Of a stretch of 44,606 bases of DNA, positions 7,628 to 15,470 are shown piece after piece. The position numbers and the translations under genes were made by a program. The notes under the pieces were generated by a model. That model worked only from the letters and a program-made list of their open reading frames with translations. It did not search any database and had not been told where the DNA came from. The stretch is from an uncultured Lachnospiraceae bacterium (GTDB taxonomy: Bacteria; Bacillota; Clostridia; Lachnospirales; Lachnospiraceae). Each line of letters opens with the position of its first letter. Position 1 is the first letter of the stretch. Location: the NCBI GenBank assembly GCA_900544685.1, contig UQWA01000025.1:1-44606 (forward strand). Reading direction: 5' to 3'.

Positions 7628-9021
7628 GAGACAATATTCTGAAGCCAGATGCCTTTTTTCACCAGAATGAAGCCAATGACACATTTGATCAGGTCAGCAA
7701 GCTGTACCATGGTGTAGATTGCCAGAACCGACAGTCCGGTAAAACGGCTTAAGATGTAGGCAATGGTGACACTGACGCACCAGATAAAGACACTGTCAAA
7801 CAAAAAAGTAATAACAGTTTTTCCACCGGAACGTAAGGTAAAATAACATGCATGCAGAAAAGCATTCTGTGGCATGAAAATGGCGGTAATCATGATAAAG
7901 TCACGAGCCAGAAGCCTTACTTCCGGTGTTGTGTTATACAGCTGCGGAAACAGTGGAGACAGAATCAACATTATCAGCGCAACGCAGGTACAGCAGAAGA
8001 CAGAAAATGCAATCATCTTGTTATCCGTGTCTCTGGCTTCTTTCATTTTGCCGGCACCCAGAAGCTGTCCCACAATGATAGCAACGGAATCACCCAAAGC
8101 AATAAACACAATATTAAATACATTGTTGATGGTATTGGAAATATTCAGCCCGGCAACCACATTTAGCCCGCGGACAGAATAACACTGTGTCAGCATTGCC
8201 ATACCGGCTGCCCAGAATGTTTCATTAAATAACAGAGGAGATCCCTTAATTGCTATTTTTTTGCAGAGATCTGCCGGAACTTTTAAAGTGTGATACAGAC
8301 CCATGGCAAATGCATTTTTCTCAGAATGACGGTGCGTGACTGTCACGATGATGGCAGCCTCCACGTAACGGGAAAGGACGGTGGCAATGGCAGCTCCGGT
8401 TACGCCCAGTTCCGGGAAAAAGAATTTTCCATAGATCAGAAAATAATTAAAGGTAAGGTTCACCAACACAGAGACAATTCCTGCCTTCATCGGCAGTACA
8501 GTTTCGCCACATTCCCGCAGTGTGCTGGCATACACCTGACTTACCAGAAACGCCGGAAGTCCAAGGAGCATCACATACAGATACTGACTTCCATAGGAAA
8601 GAATAGCAGCAGCGTCAGCAGCTTCCCCTTCCCCGTTCAGATAAAACTGAATCAGATTCGGACCGGCAGTGAGAAACAGTACGATGGTAGCGGTTGTTAG
8701 CAGGATTGCAAGCCACAGTTTAAAGCGGAACGTCTGACGGACTCCTTCCGTATCACCATGACCATAAAATTGTGCAGTGAAAATCCCGGCACCTGATACA
8801 CCGCCGAAAATGCACAGATTATAAACAAAAATCAACTGATTCACAATGGCGGCGCCGGACATCTGCTCCGTCCCCACACGCCCGATCATAATATTATCCA
8901 AGAGACTTACAAAATTCGTAATTCCATTCTGAATCATAATCGGAACGGCAATCAGCAGAACCATCTTATAAAACTTCTTATCGCCGATAAATTTCCAGAT
9001 AAAACCCCGTTTTTCCATCAT
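7624..9021 (-). CDS. MATE family efflux transporter (second, convergent copy)
   Basis: A MATE exporter of about 465 residues on the minus strand with the family's two pseudo-symmetric halves (IAVPIMIQNGITNFVSLLDN and GSPLLFNETFWAAGMAMLTQ). The opening differs clearly from the neighbouring exporter, so it belongs to another MATE branch (YoeA-like) and is not a recent duplicate. The start at 9021 (a double ATG) sits after GGGGGAG; an upstream ATG at 9090 lacks a ribosome binding site. The gene converges on the other MATE gene and their stop codons overlap by 4 bp, leaving no room for a conventional terminator between them. Confidence 0.9.
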   Translation of the reverse strand: MMEKRGFIWKFIGDKKFYKMVLLIAVPIMIQNGITNFVSLLDNIMIGRVGTEQMSGAAIVNQLIFVYNLCIFGGVSGAGIFTAQFYGHGDTEGVRQTFRFKLWLAILLTTATIVLFLTAGPNLIQFYLNGEGEAADAAAILSYGSQYLYVMLLGLPAFLVSQVYASTLRECGETVLPMKAGIVSVLVNLTFNYFLIYGKFFFPELGVTGAAIATVLSRYVEAAIIVTVTHRHSEKNAFAMGLYHTLKVPADLCKKIAIKGSPLLFNETFWAAGMAMLTQCYSVRGLNVVAGLNISNTINNVFNIVFIALGDSVAIIVGQLLGAGKMKEARDTDNKMIAFSVFCCTCVALIMLILSPLFPQLYNTTPEVRLLARDFIMITAIFMPQNAFLHACYFTLRSGGKTVITFLFDSVFIWCVSVTIAYILSRFTGLSVLAIYTMVQLADLIKCVIGFILVKKGIWLQNIVS

Positions 9022-9258
9022 AAAACTCCCCCTTGTTTTGTTATTGAAAATATCTGTTCCATATTGTTTATTTAAGACAAACTTTGGCATTTATGAATAA
9101 ATAAGCGCTGTAAACATAACGATCTCATTGAAATAATGATATTATAAAATGGGATGTTATGATACAACGTTTAAATAAGAAAATTTACCAAATATTCGTC
9201 CGTTTGTCCGTTAAAATCCACTCTACTATAGAAACCTCAGAAAAGCAACAAAAAAAAC

Positions 9259-9287
9259 TTTACTTTAGTATGCTACTATGATAAAAT
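9259..9287 (+). promoter_or_regulatory. Candidate promoter of the amino acid ABC operon
   Basis: -35 TTTACT (9259-9264), 17-bp spacer, -10 TAAAAT (9282-9287), 45 bp before the start codon at 9332. It lies in an AT-rich intergenic region that separates divergent genes. The match is moderate. Confidence 0.45.
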
Positions 9288-9331
9288 GCAAAAGTGATAA
9301 AACAAATACTCGTTTCTTGGAGGAGAGAATC

Positions 9332-10159
9332 ATGAAAAAAGGTTTGGCAATGGTATTAGGCGCTAGTATGGTAATGGGCATGGCAATGCCTGCATGTGCA
9401 GCAGATGCGGATCTGGTATATGCAGTAGAGGCAGGATCAGCCGGAGAAGCTGCTGCAGAAGAGAATGGATTCCAGTATAATTCCGTAGCATCTCAGGCAG
9501 ATGCACTGATGGAAGTAGCTTCCGGCACATCCGATGCAGCTATCATCGATCTGTTAATGGCTGGTGCAATGATCGGAGAAGGAACAAGTTATCCGAATCT
9601 GGTGCATACCGATGAACTGACTACCGAAGAATATGGAGTAGGATGCAGAAAAGGCTCAGACCTTGCAGCATATATTAATGAAGTGTTTGCAGAGACTTAT
9701 GCAGACGGATCTATGAAAGAAGTGGCTGAAAAGTACGGCGTACAGGACGCACTGGTAGAACAGGGCGCAGCAGAAGAAGCAACAGAAGTGACAGAAGAAG
9801 AAACAGAAGCAGTCTCAGAAGAAGCAACTGAGGCAGCAGAGGACAGCGACGTAGCTTATATTCAGGACAAGGGATCCCTGATCGTTGGTATCACAGACTT
9901 TGAACCAATGGATTACAAAGACGAGAACGGTGACTGGATCGGATTCGATGCAGATATGGCAGGGGTCGTTGCAGAAAAGCTTGGTGTAGATGTGGAATTC
10001 GTAGAGATTGACTGGGATAACAAGATCATGGAACTGGATTCCAAGAACATTGACGTGGTATGGAATGGTATGACACTGACAGACGAAGTGACAAATTCTA
10101 TGGAATGCACCAATGCATACTGCAACAATGCACAGGTAGTTGTTGTTCCGGCAGAATAA
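9332..10159 (+). CDS. Amino acid ABC transporter substrate-binding protein with swapped (circularly permuted) lobes
   Basis: The 275-residue secreted binding protein belongs to the SBP_bac_3 (polar amino acid) family but in unusual order. A signal peptide (1-23, ending PACA, a SPase I-like site rather than a good lipobox) is followed by the family's second-lobe sequence (about 28-144: YAVEAGSAGEAAA, SGTSDAAIIDLLMAGAM, YGVGCRKGSDL). Then comes an acidic Glu/Thr-rich linker (145-172), and then the sequence that normally starts these proteins (173-275: YIQDKGSLIVGITDFEPM, WIGFDADMAGVVAEKLGV, WNGMTLTDEV). The protein ends at the hinge strand QVVVV. So native C- and N-termini are joined and new ends lie at the hinge, leaving both lobes complete in content. 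The start follows GGAGGAG (9319-9325). Permease and ATPase follow in the same operon. All of this is read directly; function of the permuted form is inferred. Confidence 0.9.
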   Translation: MKKGLAMVLGASMVMGMAMPACAADADLVYAVEAGSAGEAAAEENGFQYNSVASQADALMEVASGTSDAAIIDLLMAGAMIGEGTSYPNLVHTDELTTEEYGVGCRKGSDLAAYINEVFAETYADGSMKEVAEKYGVQDALVEQGAAEEATEVTEEETEAVSEEATEAAEDSDVAYIQDKGSLIVGITDFEPMDYKDENGDWIGFDADMAGVVAEKLGVDVEFVEIDWDNKIMELDSKNIDVVWNGMTLTDEVTNSMECTNAYCNNAQVVVVPAE

Positions 10160-10220
10160 AAACAGATTGTGAAAGTATTCCGCCACAGGCGGAGAATCAT
10201 AAACTACAAAATTTACATGA

Positions 10221-10242
10221 GGCAGAGGGCGCACTCTCTGCC
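10221..10242 (+). promoter_or_regulatory. Intercistronic stem-loop between binding protein and permease
   Basis: GGCAGAG (10221-10227) pairs with CTCTGCC (10236-10242) around an 8-nt loop. Only a weak T-rich stretch follows. Such hairpins after binding-protein genes often stabilise that part of the mRNA or cause partial termination, giving more binding protein than permease; that role is inferred here. Confidence 0.6.
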
Positions 10243-10265
10243 TTGTGTATGTAAGGGGAAGAAGT

Positions 10266-10922
10266 ATGTTTGTACAGGTTACGATGGAATTATTACGAGG
10301 CATGGGAACCATGTTTCAGATCTTTATTCTGACATTGATATTCTCGCTGCCACTGGGACTGGTACTGGCTCTGGGAACCATGAGCAAGTTCAAGCCACTG
10401 AGCTATCTGATTCAGGTGCTGGTATGGATCATCCGTGGAACACCTCTGATGTTACAGTTAATTATTATCTTTTACGGTCCGGGCATGTGGCTGGGACATA
10501 ATATCTGGGGCGGCAATGAAGCTGGACGAATTACGGCGACCGTAGTGGCATTTACCATTAACTATGCCTGTTATTTTTCCGTAATCTTCCGCGGCGGTAT
10601 CGAAGGCATTCCGGCAGGACAACGGGAAGCAGGACAGGTACTTGGTATGACCAGATCTCAGATATTCTTTAAGATCACATTGCTTCAGATGGTGAAACGT
10701 GTGGTCCCGCCGATGTCCAATGAGATCATTACACTGGTTAAGGACACGTCTCTTGCCAGAATCATTGCAGCACAGGAACTGACCCAGAGAGGATATTCTT
10801 TTATGAAGTCCGCAGGTCTGGTATGGCCACTGTTTTACACCGGTCTGTTTTATCTGATCTTTGTAGGTGTGCTGACACTGTTATTTAATTACATTGAAAA
10901 ACGACTGGATTATTTCAGATAG
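10266..10922 (+). CDS. Polar amino acid ABC transporter permease (GlnP/HisM-like)
   Basis: The 218-residue membrane protein is of the His/Glu/Gln/Arg permease family. RGTPLMLQL is the conserved opening motif after the first helices, and the cytoplasmic coupling loop EAGQVLGMTRSQIFFKITLLQ corresponds to the EAA motif that contacts the ATPase. About five membrane segments are visible. The ATG at 10266 follows AAGGGGAAG (10253-10261); the earlier in-frame ATG at 10245 lies upstream of that site. Only one permease gene is present, so it probably acts as a homodimer. It is separated from the ATPase gene by 12 bp. Confidence 0.9.
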   Translation: MFVQVTMELLRGMGTMFQIFILTLIFSLPLGLVLALGTMSKFKPLSYLIQVLVWIIRGTPLMLQLIIIFYGPGMWLGHNIWGGNEAGRITATVVAFTINYACYFSVIFRGGIEGIPAGQREAGQVLGMTRSQIFFKITLLQMVKRVVPPMSNEIITLVKDTSLARIIAAQELTQRGYSFMKSAGLVWPLFYTGLFYLIFVGVLTLLFNYIEKRLDYFR

Positions 10923-10934
10923 GGGGCATTGGAA

Positions 10935-11720
10935 ATGGCAATATTAGAAGTAAAAAATATCGAAAAACATTTTGGAAGCACCCAGGTCTTAAAGGATGTC
11001 AGTTTTTCCATGGAGGAAGGAAATGCCCTTGCCATCATCGGTTCATCCGGTTCAGGTAAGACCACGTTACTTCGGTGTCTGAATTTTCTGGAGACTCCGG
11101 ACAGCGGCAGTATTGCCGTAAAAGGCGAGATGCTCTATGATGCGTCCAAAGGAGCCAGTCAGAATGAACGGGAACTGAGAAAGAAACGTCTTCATTTTGG
11201 AATGGTATTTCAGTCCTTTCATCTGTTCCCGCAGTATACCGCACTGGAAAATGTGATGCTGGCAGAACAGCTTCTGGCAAAGGAACGTCCGGATTACAAG
11301 CAGAACAAAAAAGCCATTCTGGATGAGATACATGCACACGGGGAAGCACTTTTGAAAAAGATGGGACTGGAACAGAGAGAGAATCATTATCCTCACCAGT
11401 TATCCGGAGGGCAGCAGCAGCGAGTTGCCATAGCAAGAGCCCTGGCGTTAAAACCGGATATTCTCTGCTTTGATGAACCGACGTCGGCCCTTGATCCGGA
11501 ACTGACCGGAGAAGTGCTGAAGGTGATCCGTGGTCTGGCAGACCAGAAGACCACCATGATCATTGTAACCCATGAGATGGCATTTGCCAGGGATGTAGCA
11601 GATGAGATCATCTTCATGGATGACGGATACATTGTAGAGCAGGGAAAAGCACGGGATGTGATTGAACATCCGCAGGAAGAACGAACCAGACAGTTTCTGT
11701 CACGTTACACTAACGGATAG
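10935..11720 (+). CDS. Polar amino acid ABC transporter ATP-binding protein (GlnQ/HisP-like)
   Basis: The 261-residue ATPase has Walker A GSSGSGKTT, Q-loop FQSFHLFPQ, signature LSGGQQQRVAIARAL, Walker B ILCFDEPTSALDP and H-loop VTHEMAFA, all intact and in the order of the amino acid importer subfamily. The segment between Walker A and the signature carries an insertion (LAKERPDYKQNKKA region) relative to the shortest members. The ATG at 10935 lies eight bases after AGGGGG (10921-10926), and I prefer it over the TTG at 10929. It is the last gene of the operon and is followed by a strong terminator. Confidence 0.93.
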   Translation: MAILEVKNIEKHFGSTQVLKDVSFSMEEGNALAIIGSSGSGKTTLLRCLNFLETPDSGSIAVKGEMLYDASKGASQNERELRKKRLHFGMVFQSFHLFPQYTALENVMLAEQLLAKERPDYKQNKKAILDEIHAHGEALLKKMGLEQRENHYPHQLSGGQQQRVAIARALALKPDILCFDEPTSALDPELTGEVLKVIRGLADQKTTMIIVTHEMAFARDVADEIIFMDDGYIVEQGKARDVIEHPQEERTRQFLSRYTNG

Positions 11721-11755
11721 GACGGAGCTAAAATTAAATCATGATTTTAAGTAAG

Positions 11756-11795
11756 AAGCTATATGAGTACAGTCTGTTTTTCATATAGCTTTTTG
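11756..11795 (+). terminator. Rho-independent terminator of the ABC transporter operon
   Basis: An 11-bp perfect stem, AAGCTATATGA (11756-11766) with TCATATAGCTT (11781-11791), a 14-nt loop, then a T tract. Confidence 0.85.
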
Positions 11796-11848
11796 TATTC
11801 GGTAAAATGCAACAAAAAACTCTTAATTTTATCTGAATTTTCCATAAT

Positions 11849-11884
11849 TTTGGTCTTACCAAATGAAGGAAATGAGAGTATAAT
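11849..11884 (+). promoter_or_regulatory. Promoter of the ATP synthase operon with overlapping palindrome
   Basis: -10 TATAAT (11879-11884) with a 17-bp spacer to a weak -35 TTACCA (11856-11861). The -35 is embedded in the perfect inverted repeat TTTGGT-CTT-ACCAAA (11849-11863). A repressor bound there would occlude the -35; an activator is equally possible. Confidence 0.55.
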
Positions 11885-11938
11885 ACGTCATTGATAAAAT
11901 ATAGACGCATCTATGGAGAGTCAGAAAGAGGTGATAGT

Positions 11939-12610
11939 ATGGGTGACCTTGCGGCAAAGCTGCAGGAAGAGCTAACCTGTGAGACGGTCTTCCAGATTGG
12001 TGACATCGGAATTGCAGAATCAACAGTTATTACCTGGGTAATAATGGCAGTATTGTTGATATTTGCACTGTTTATGACACACAATCTGCGAGTAGACAAC
12101 ATCAGTAAAAGACAGGCGGCCGCAGAATTTATTGTCGTAAAACTGAACAGCATGGTCGAAGGTATGATCGGTAAAGAGAACCGGAAGTATGTGCCGTATC
12201 TGGTAACAGTTCTGCTCTATATCGGAGTATCGAATGTCATTGGTTTATTTGGAGTAAAACCGCCGACAAAGGACCTGAATGTGACAGCCGCACTTGCGAT
12301 TATGAGTATCATACTGATCGAGGCAGCGGGAATTGTAAAAAGAGGAGTCAAAGGATGGTGCAAGAACTTTGCAGAACCAATTGCTATCGTGGCACCGATT
12401 AACGTACTGGAGATTTTCATCCGTCCGTTATCATTGTGTATGCGATTATTTGGTAATGTCCTTGGTGCATTTGTAATCATGGAGCTGATTAAGCAGCTGG
12501 TACCGGTTGTACTTCCGCTCCCATTCAGTTTCTATTTTGATATTTTTGACGGACTGATTCAGGCATATGTATTTGTATTCCTGACATCATTATTTATTAA
12601 AGAAGCATAG
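11939..12610 (+). CDS. atpB: ATP synthase F0 subunit a
   Basis: The 223-residue membrane subunit forms the ion half-channels against the c-ring. The essential arginine is in the conserved helix segment RPLSLCMRLFGNVLGAF (Arg169), and the C-terminal helix LIQAYVFVFLTSLFIKEA is typical. The start at 11939 follows AAAGAGGTGAT; the upstream in-frame ATG at 11891 lacks such a site. It is the first gene of the operon; no atpI precedes it, since a terminator and a new promoter lie directly upstream. Confidence 0.95.
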   Translation: MGDLAAKLQEELTCETVFQIGDIGIAESTVITWVIMAVLLIFALFMTHNLRVDNISKRQAAAEFIVVKLNSMVEGMIGKENRKYVPYLVTVLLYIGVSNVIGLFGVKPPTKDLNVTAALAIMSIILIEAAGIVKRGVKGWCKNFAEPIAIVAPINVLEIFIRPLSLCMRLFGNVLGAFVIMELIKQLVPVVLPLPFSFYFDIFDGLIQAYVFVFLTSLFIKEA

Positions 12611-12652
12611 AGAAAACAAATATAAAACATCGAATTAAAGGAGAATAAGACT

Positions 12653-12877
12653 ATGAGTACATTAATCGCAATCGGAGCAGGTATCGCCGTACTGACAGGT
12701 ATTGGTGCAGGTATTGGTATCGGAATCGCAACAGGTAAAGCAACAGACGCAGTAGCACGTCAGCCGGAAGCAGAAGGTAAGATCACAAAGTTACTTCTTC
12801 TTGGTTGTGCCCTGGCAGAAGCAACCGCGATCTACGGTTTCGTTATCGCACTTTTATGTATCATGTTCCTTGGTTAA
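12653..12877 (+). CDS. atpE: ATP synthase F0 subunit c
   Basis: A 74-residue hairpin of two glycine-rich helices with the polar loop ARQPEAEGK. The ion-carrying carboxylate is Glu56 in ALAEATAIYG. The Gln that binds sodium in Ilyobacter-type c subunits (Gln32 there) is Ile23 here, and the Ser after the Glu is Ala57, so the sodium site is incomplete and proton coupling is the likelier reading. Thr58 is kept. The ribosome binding site AAAGGAG is at 12638-12644. Length is slightly below the 80-90 residues common in clostridia. Confidence 0.95.
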   Translation: MSTLIAIGAGIAVLTGIGAGIGIGIATGKATDAVARQPEAEGKITKLLLLGCALAEATAIYGFVIALLCIMFLG

Positions 12878-12924
12878 TCGAAAAGGATACAAAAGATTTA
12901 TAACAGGAAGGTAGGTTAACCAGG

Positions 12925-13398
12925 ATGTTAAGATTAGACTGGAATTTATTATTTACAGTAATTAACCTGTTAATTCTGTATTTTCTGATGAAACGTTTTC
13001 TGTTCAAACCGGTAAATGAGATTCTGGAAAAACGTCAGCAAGAAGAAGATGCCAGACTTTCTGCTGCAGAAGAAGCAAAGAACAGCGCTTTAAAGAGCAA
13101 GGAAGAGTATGAAGCATCCATCAGAAATGCACAGCAGGAAAGAGCACAGATCGTTGCCAGAGCAAGAGAGGAAGCCGCAGGTGAATACAGCCGTATTGTG
13201 GATGAAGCACAGAAAAAGGCAGGAACCATTGTGGATAAAGCGTGCAGCGATGCAGAGCAGGAGAAAAAGAAGATCATGCAGCAGGCAGAGAATGCGGTAC
13301 GCGATATGGTAGTGACTGCAGCAGCCCGCGTAGCAGGAGAAAAAGAAGGAACGGACAACGACCGTGCCCTGTATGATGAATTTCTTCGTCAGCAGTAA
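12925..13398 (+). CDS. atpF: ATP synthase F0 subunit b
   Basis: The 157-residue peripheral stalk subunit has one N-terminal membrane helix (WNLLFTVINLLILYFLMKRF) followed by a long, charged, Ala/Glu/Lys-rich helical dimerisation region reaching the C-terminus. It is normal in length and sits in its standard place between c and delta. Its C-terminal end would contact the delta moiety of the next protein, which here is attached to alpha. Confidence 0.95.
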   Translation: MLRLDWNLLFTVINLLILYFLMKRFLFKPVNEILEKRQQEEDARLSAAEEAKNSALKSKEEYEASIRNAQQERAQIVARAREEAAGEYSRIVDEAQKKAGTIVDKACSDAEQEKKKIMQQAENAVRDMVVTAAARVAGEKEGTDNDRALYDEFLRQQ

Positions 13399-13425
13399 GG
13401 TGTGCTTGAAAAAGGAGATTAGAAG

Positions 13426-15459
13426 ATGACACAGGCAGTAGAAAAGTATGCAAACATGTTAAGGGAATTAAAGATTCCTGCCGATGTGGTTGATCAGGCC
13501 CTTGATATCTTCCAGACCGTACCCGTATTACTGGAGCAGTTTAAAAATCCAACCGCAGATCTGGCTGGAAAACACAGAGTAGTAGATAAGATTTTCCCGA
13601 CCGAGATTCGTGATGTGATCAAGATTATGTGCGATAATCAGGAAATCGAACTGTTCTCAGAAGTATGCAAGGCATATAGAGAAATGGGATGGAAAAAATC
13701 CGGCAAAGAACGGGCCATCTTAAAATATGTGACGGAACCAACCAAAGAACAGCTGGAAGGTATCAGAGAATTTGTAAAAAAAGAAAGTGGATCAGAAGAG
13801 ATCGAGCTGGTCAGCGAAAAAGACGAAGGTCTTGGAGGCGGCTTTATTCTTTCCATTGGGAACAAAGAATACGACTGGTCTACAGAAGGAAGAATTAAGC
13901 AGCTTACCGATAAGATCCTTGGGGATAACAGAGACGGAAAGCATGCAGAGACGCTGGAAGGTATTATCTCTATATTAAAGAGTGAAATTGAAGATTTCGA
14001 CCTGGCAGCAAAAGATAAAGAAGTCGGTATTGTCAAGTCCGTTGGAGACGGTATCGTAAACATTGATGGTATCGACCATGCCATGTACGGTGAAATCGTA
14101 GTCTTTGATAACGGTATCAAGGGTATGGTACAGGATATCAAGCGTGACGAGATCGGCTGTATCCTGTTCGGAAGTGACAGCGAGATTCGTGAAGGCAGCA
14201 AAGTAATGAGAACCGGAAAGAAAGCCGGCATCCCGGTAGGAGATCAGTTCCTTGGCCGTGTTATCAATGCCCTGGGGGCACCGGTTGACGGAGAAGGAGA
14301 GATCCCATCCACTGATTACCGCCCGATCGAAAATGAAGCACCTGGTATTGTGGATCGTAAATCTGTATCTGTACCAATGGAGACAGGTATTCTTTCCATT
14401 GACTCCATGTTCCCAATCGGACGTGGACAGCGAGAACTGATCATCGGTGACCGTCAGACAGGTAAGACTTCTATTGCGATTGATGCCATTCTGAACCAGA
14501 AGGGCAAAGATGTAAAATGTATTTATGTGGCAATCGGTCAGAAAGCTTCTACCGTAGCCAAGATTGTTCATACTCTGAAAGCACATGATGCCATGGAATA
14601 CACAACCGTTGTGGTTTCCACCGCATCCGATCCGGCACCGCTTCAGTATATGGCACCGTACTCCGGAACCGCACTGGCAGAGTATTTCATGTATCAGGGA
14701 AAAGATGTACTGATCGTATACGATGATCTGTCCAAGCACGCAGTTGCCTATCGTGCACTGTCTCTGCTTCTGGAACGTTCACCGGGACGTGAAGCTTACC
14801 CTGGAGATGTATTTTATCTGCATTCCAGACTTCTGGAACGTTCCAGCCGTCTGAATGAAAAGGCCGGTGGTGGATCCATTACCGCACTGCCAATTATTGA
14901 GACTCAGGCAGGTGACGTATCCGCATACATTCCGACCAACGTAATTTCTATTACAGATGGTCAGATTTTCCTGGAAAGTGACCTGTTCTTCTCCGGTATG
15001 AGACCGGCGGTAAACGTAGGTCTTTCTGTATCCCGTGTAGGTGGCGCAGCCCAGACAAAAGCCATGAAGAAGGCAGCCGGAAGTATCCGTATCGATCTGG
15101 CACAGTATCGTGAGATGGAAGTATTTACCCAGTTCTCATCTGATCTGGATCCGGCAACTGTAGAACAGTTAAAATACGGAAAAGGACTGATGGAGCTTCT
15201 GAAACAGCCACTGTGCAAGCCATTCTCCATGCCACAGCAGGTTATTATGCTGTGTGCAGCTACCGGAAAAGTCATGATCGATGTACCGGTAGAAAAGATC
15301 AGAGAATTCCGTACCGGAATGCTGGAATATTTTGCAAAGAGCCAGCCGGCAATCATCCGTGAACTGGAGACAACCGGACAGCTCAGTGACAGTCTTCGTG
15401 ATCAGATTGTAAAGGCGGCAGAAGAGTACAGAGATCAGGTCTGGAATAGAGAAGTATAG
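13426..15459 (+). CDS. atpHA: ATP synthase delta-alpha fusion (F1 subunits delta and alpha in one frame)
   Basis: One 677-residue frame contains a complete delta subunit (about 1-166, ending with the delta hallmark GGGFILSIGNKEYDWSTEGR) and a complete alpha subunit (from about 178, EGIISILKSEIEDFDLAAKD, through Walker A GDRQTGKTS at 341-349 and the arginine finger Arg537 in SVSRVGG). They are joined by a short linker around GDNRDGKHAET. The delta part starts at ATG 13426 behind AAAAAGGAG. I find no in-frame ATG, GTG or TTG between codons 103 and 219, so alpha cannot start separately by ordinary initiation. Gene order is otherwise standard. F1 needs three alpha and one delta, so the fusion poses a stoichiometry question. 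Confidence 0.93.
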   Translation: MTQAVEKYANMLRELKIPADVVDQALDIFQTVPVLLEQFKNPTADLAGKHRVVDKIFPTEIRDVIKIMCDNQEIELFSEVCKAYREMGWKKSGKERAILKYVTEPTKEQLEGIREFVKKESGSEEIELVSEKDEGLGGGFILSIGNKEYDWSTEGRIKQLTDKILGDNRDGKHAETLEGIISILKSEIEDFDLAAKDKEVGIVKSVGDGIVNIDGIDHAMYGEIVVFDNGIKGMVQDIKRDEIGCILFGSDSEIREGSKVMRTGKKAGIPVGDQFLGRVINALGAPVDGEGEIPSTDYRPIENEAPGIVDRKSVSVPMETGILSIDSMFPIGRGQRELIIGDRQTGKTSIAIDAILNQKGKDVKCIYVAIGQKASTVAKIVHTLKAHDAMEYTTVVVSTASDPAPLQYMAPYSGTALAEYFMYQGKDVLIVYDDLSKHAVAYRALSLLLERSPGREAYPGDVFYLHSRLLERSSRLNEKAGGGSITALPIIETQAGDVSAYIPTNVISITDGQIFLESDLFFSGMRPAVNVGLSVSRVGGAAQTKAMKKAAGSIRIDLAQYREMEVFTQFSSDLDPATVEQLKYGKGLMELLKQPLCKPFSMPQQVIMLCAATGKVMIDVPVEKIREFRTGMLEYFAKSQPAIIRELETTGQLSDSLRDQIVKAAEEYRDQVWNREV

Positions 15460-15470
15460 GTGGTGATCCA

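Noticed and set aside
13900..13990. Separate start codon for the alpha subunit
   Set aside because: The ATG at about 13944 is out of frame, and no ATG, GTG or TTG occurs in frame near the alpha N-terminus.
13638..14739. Minus-strand frames over the delta-alpha gene
   Set aside because: They are shadows of the strongly conserved ATP synthase coding strand.
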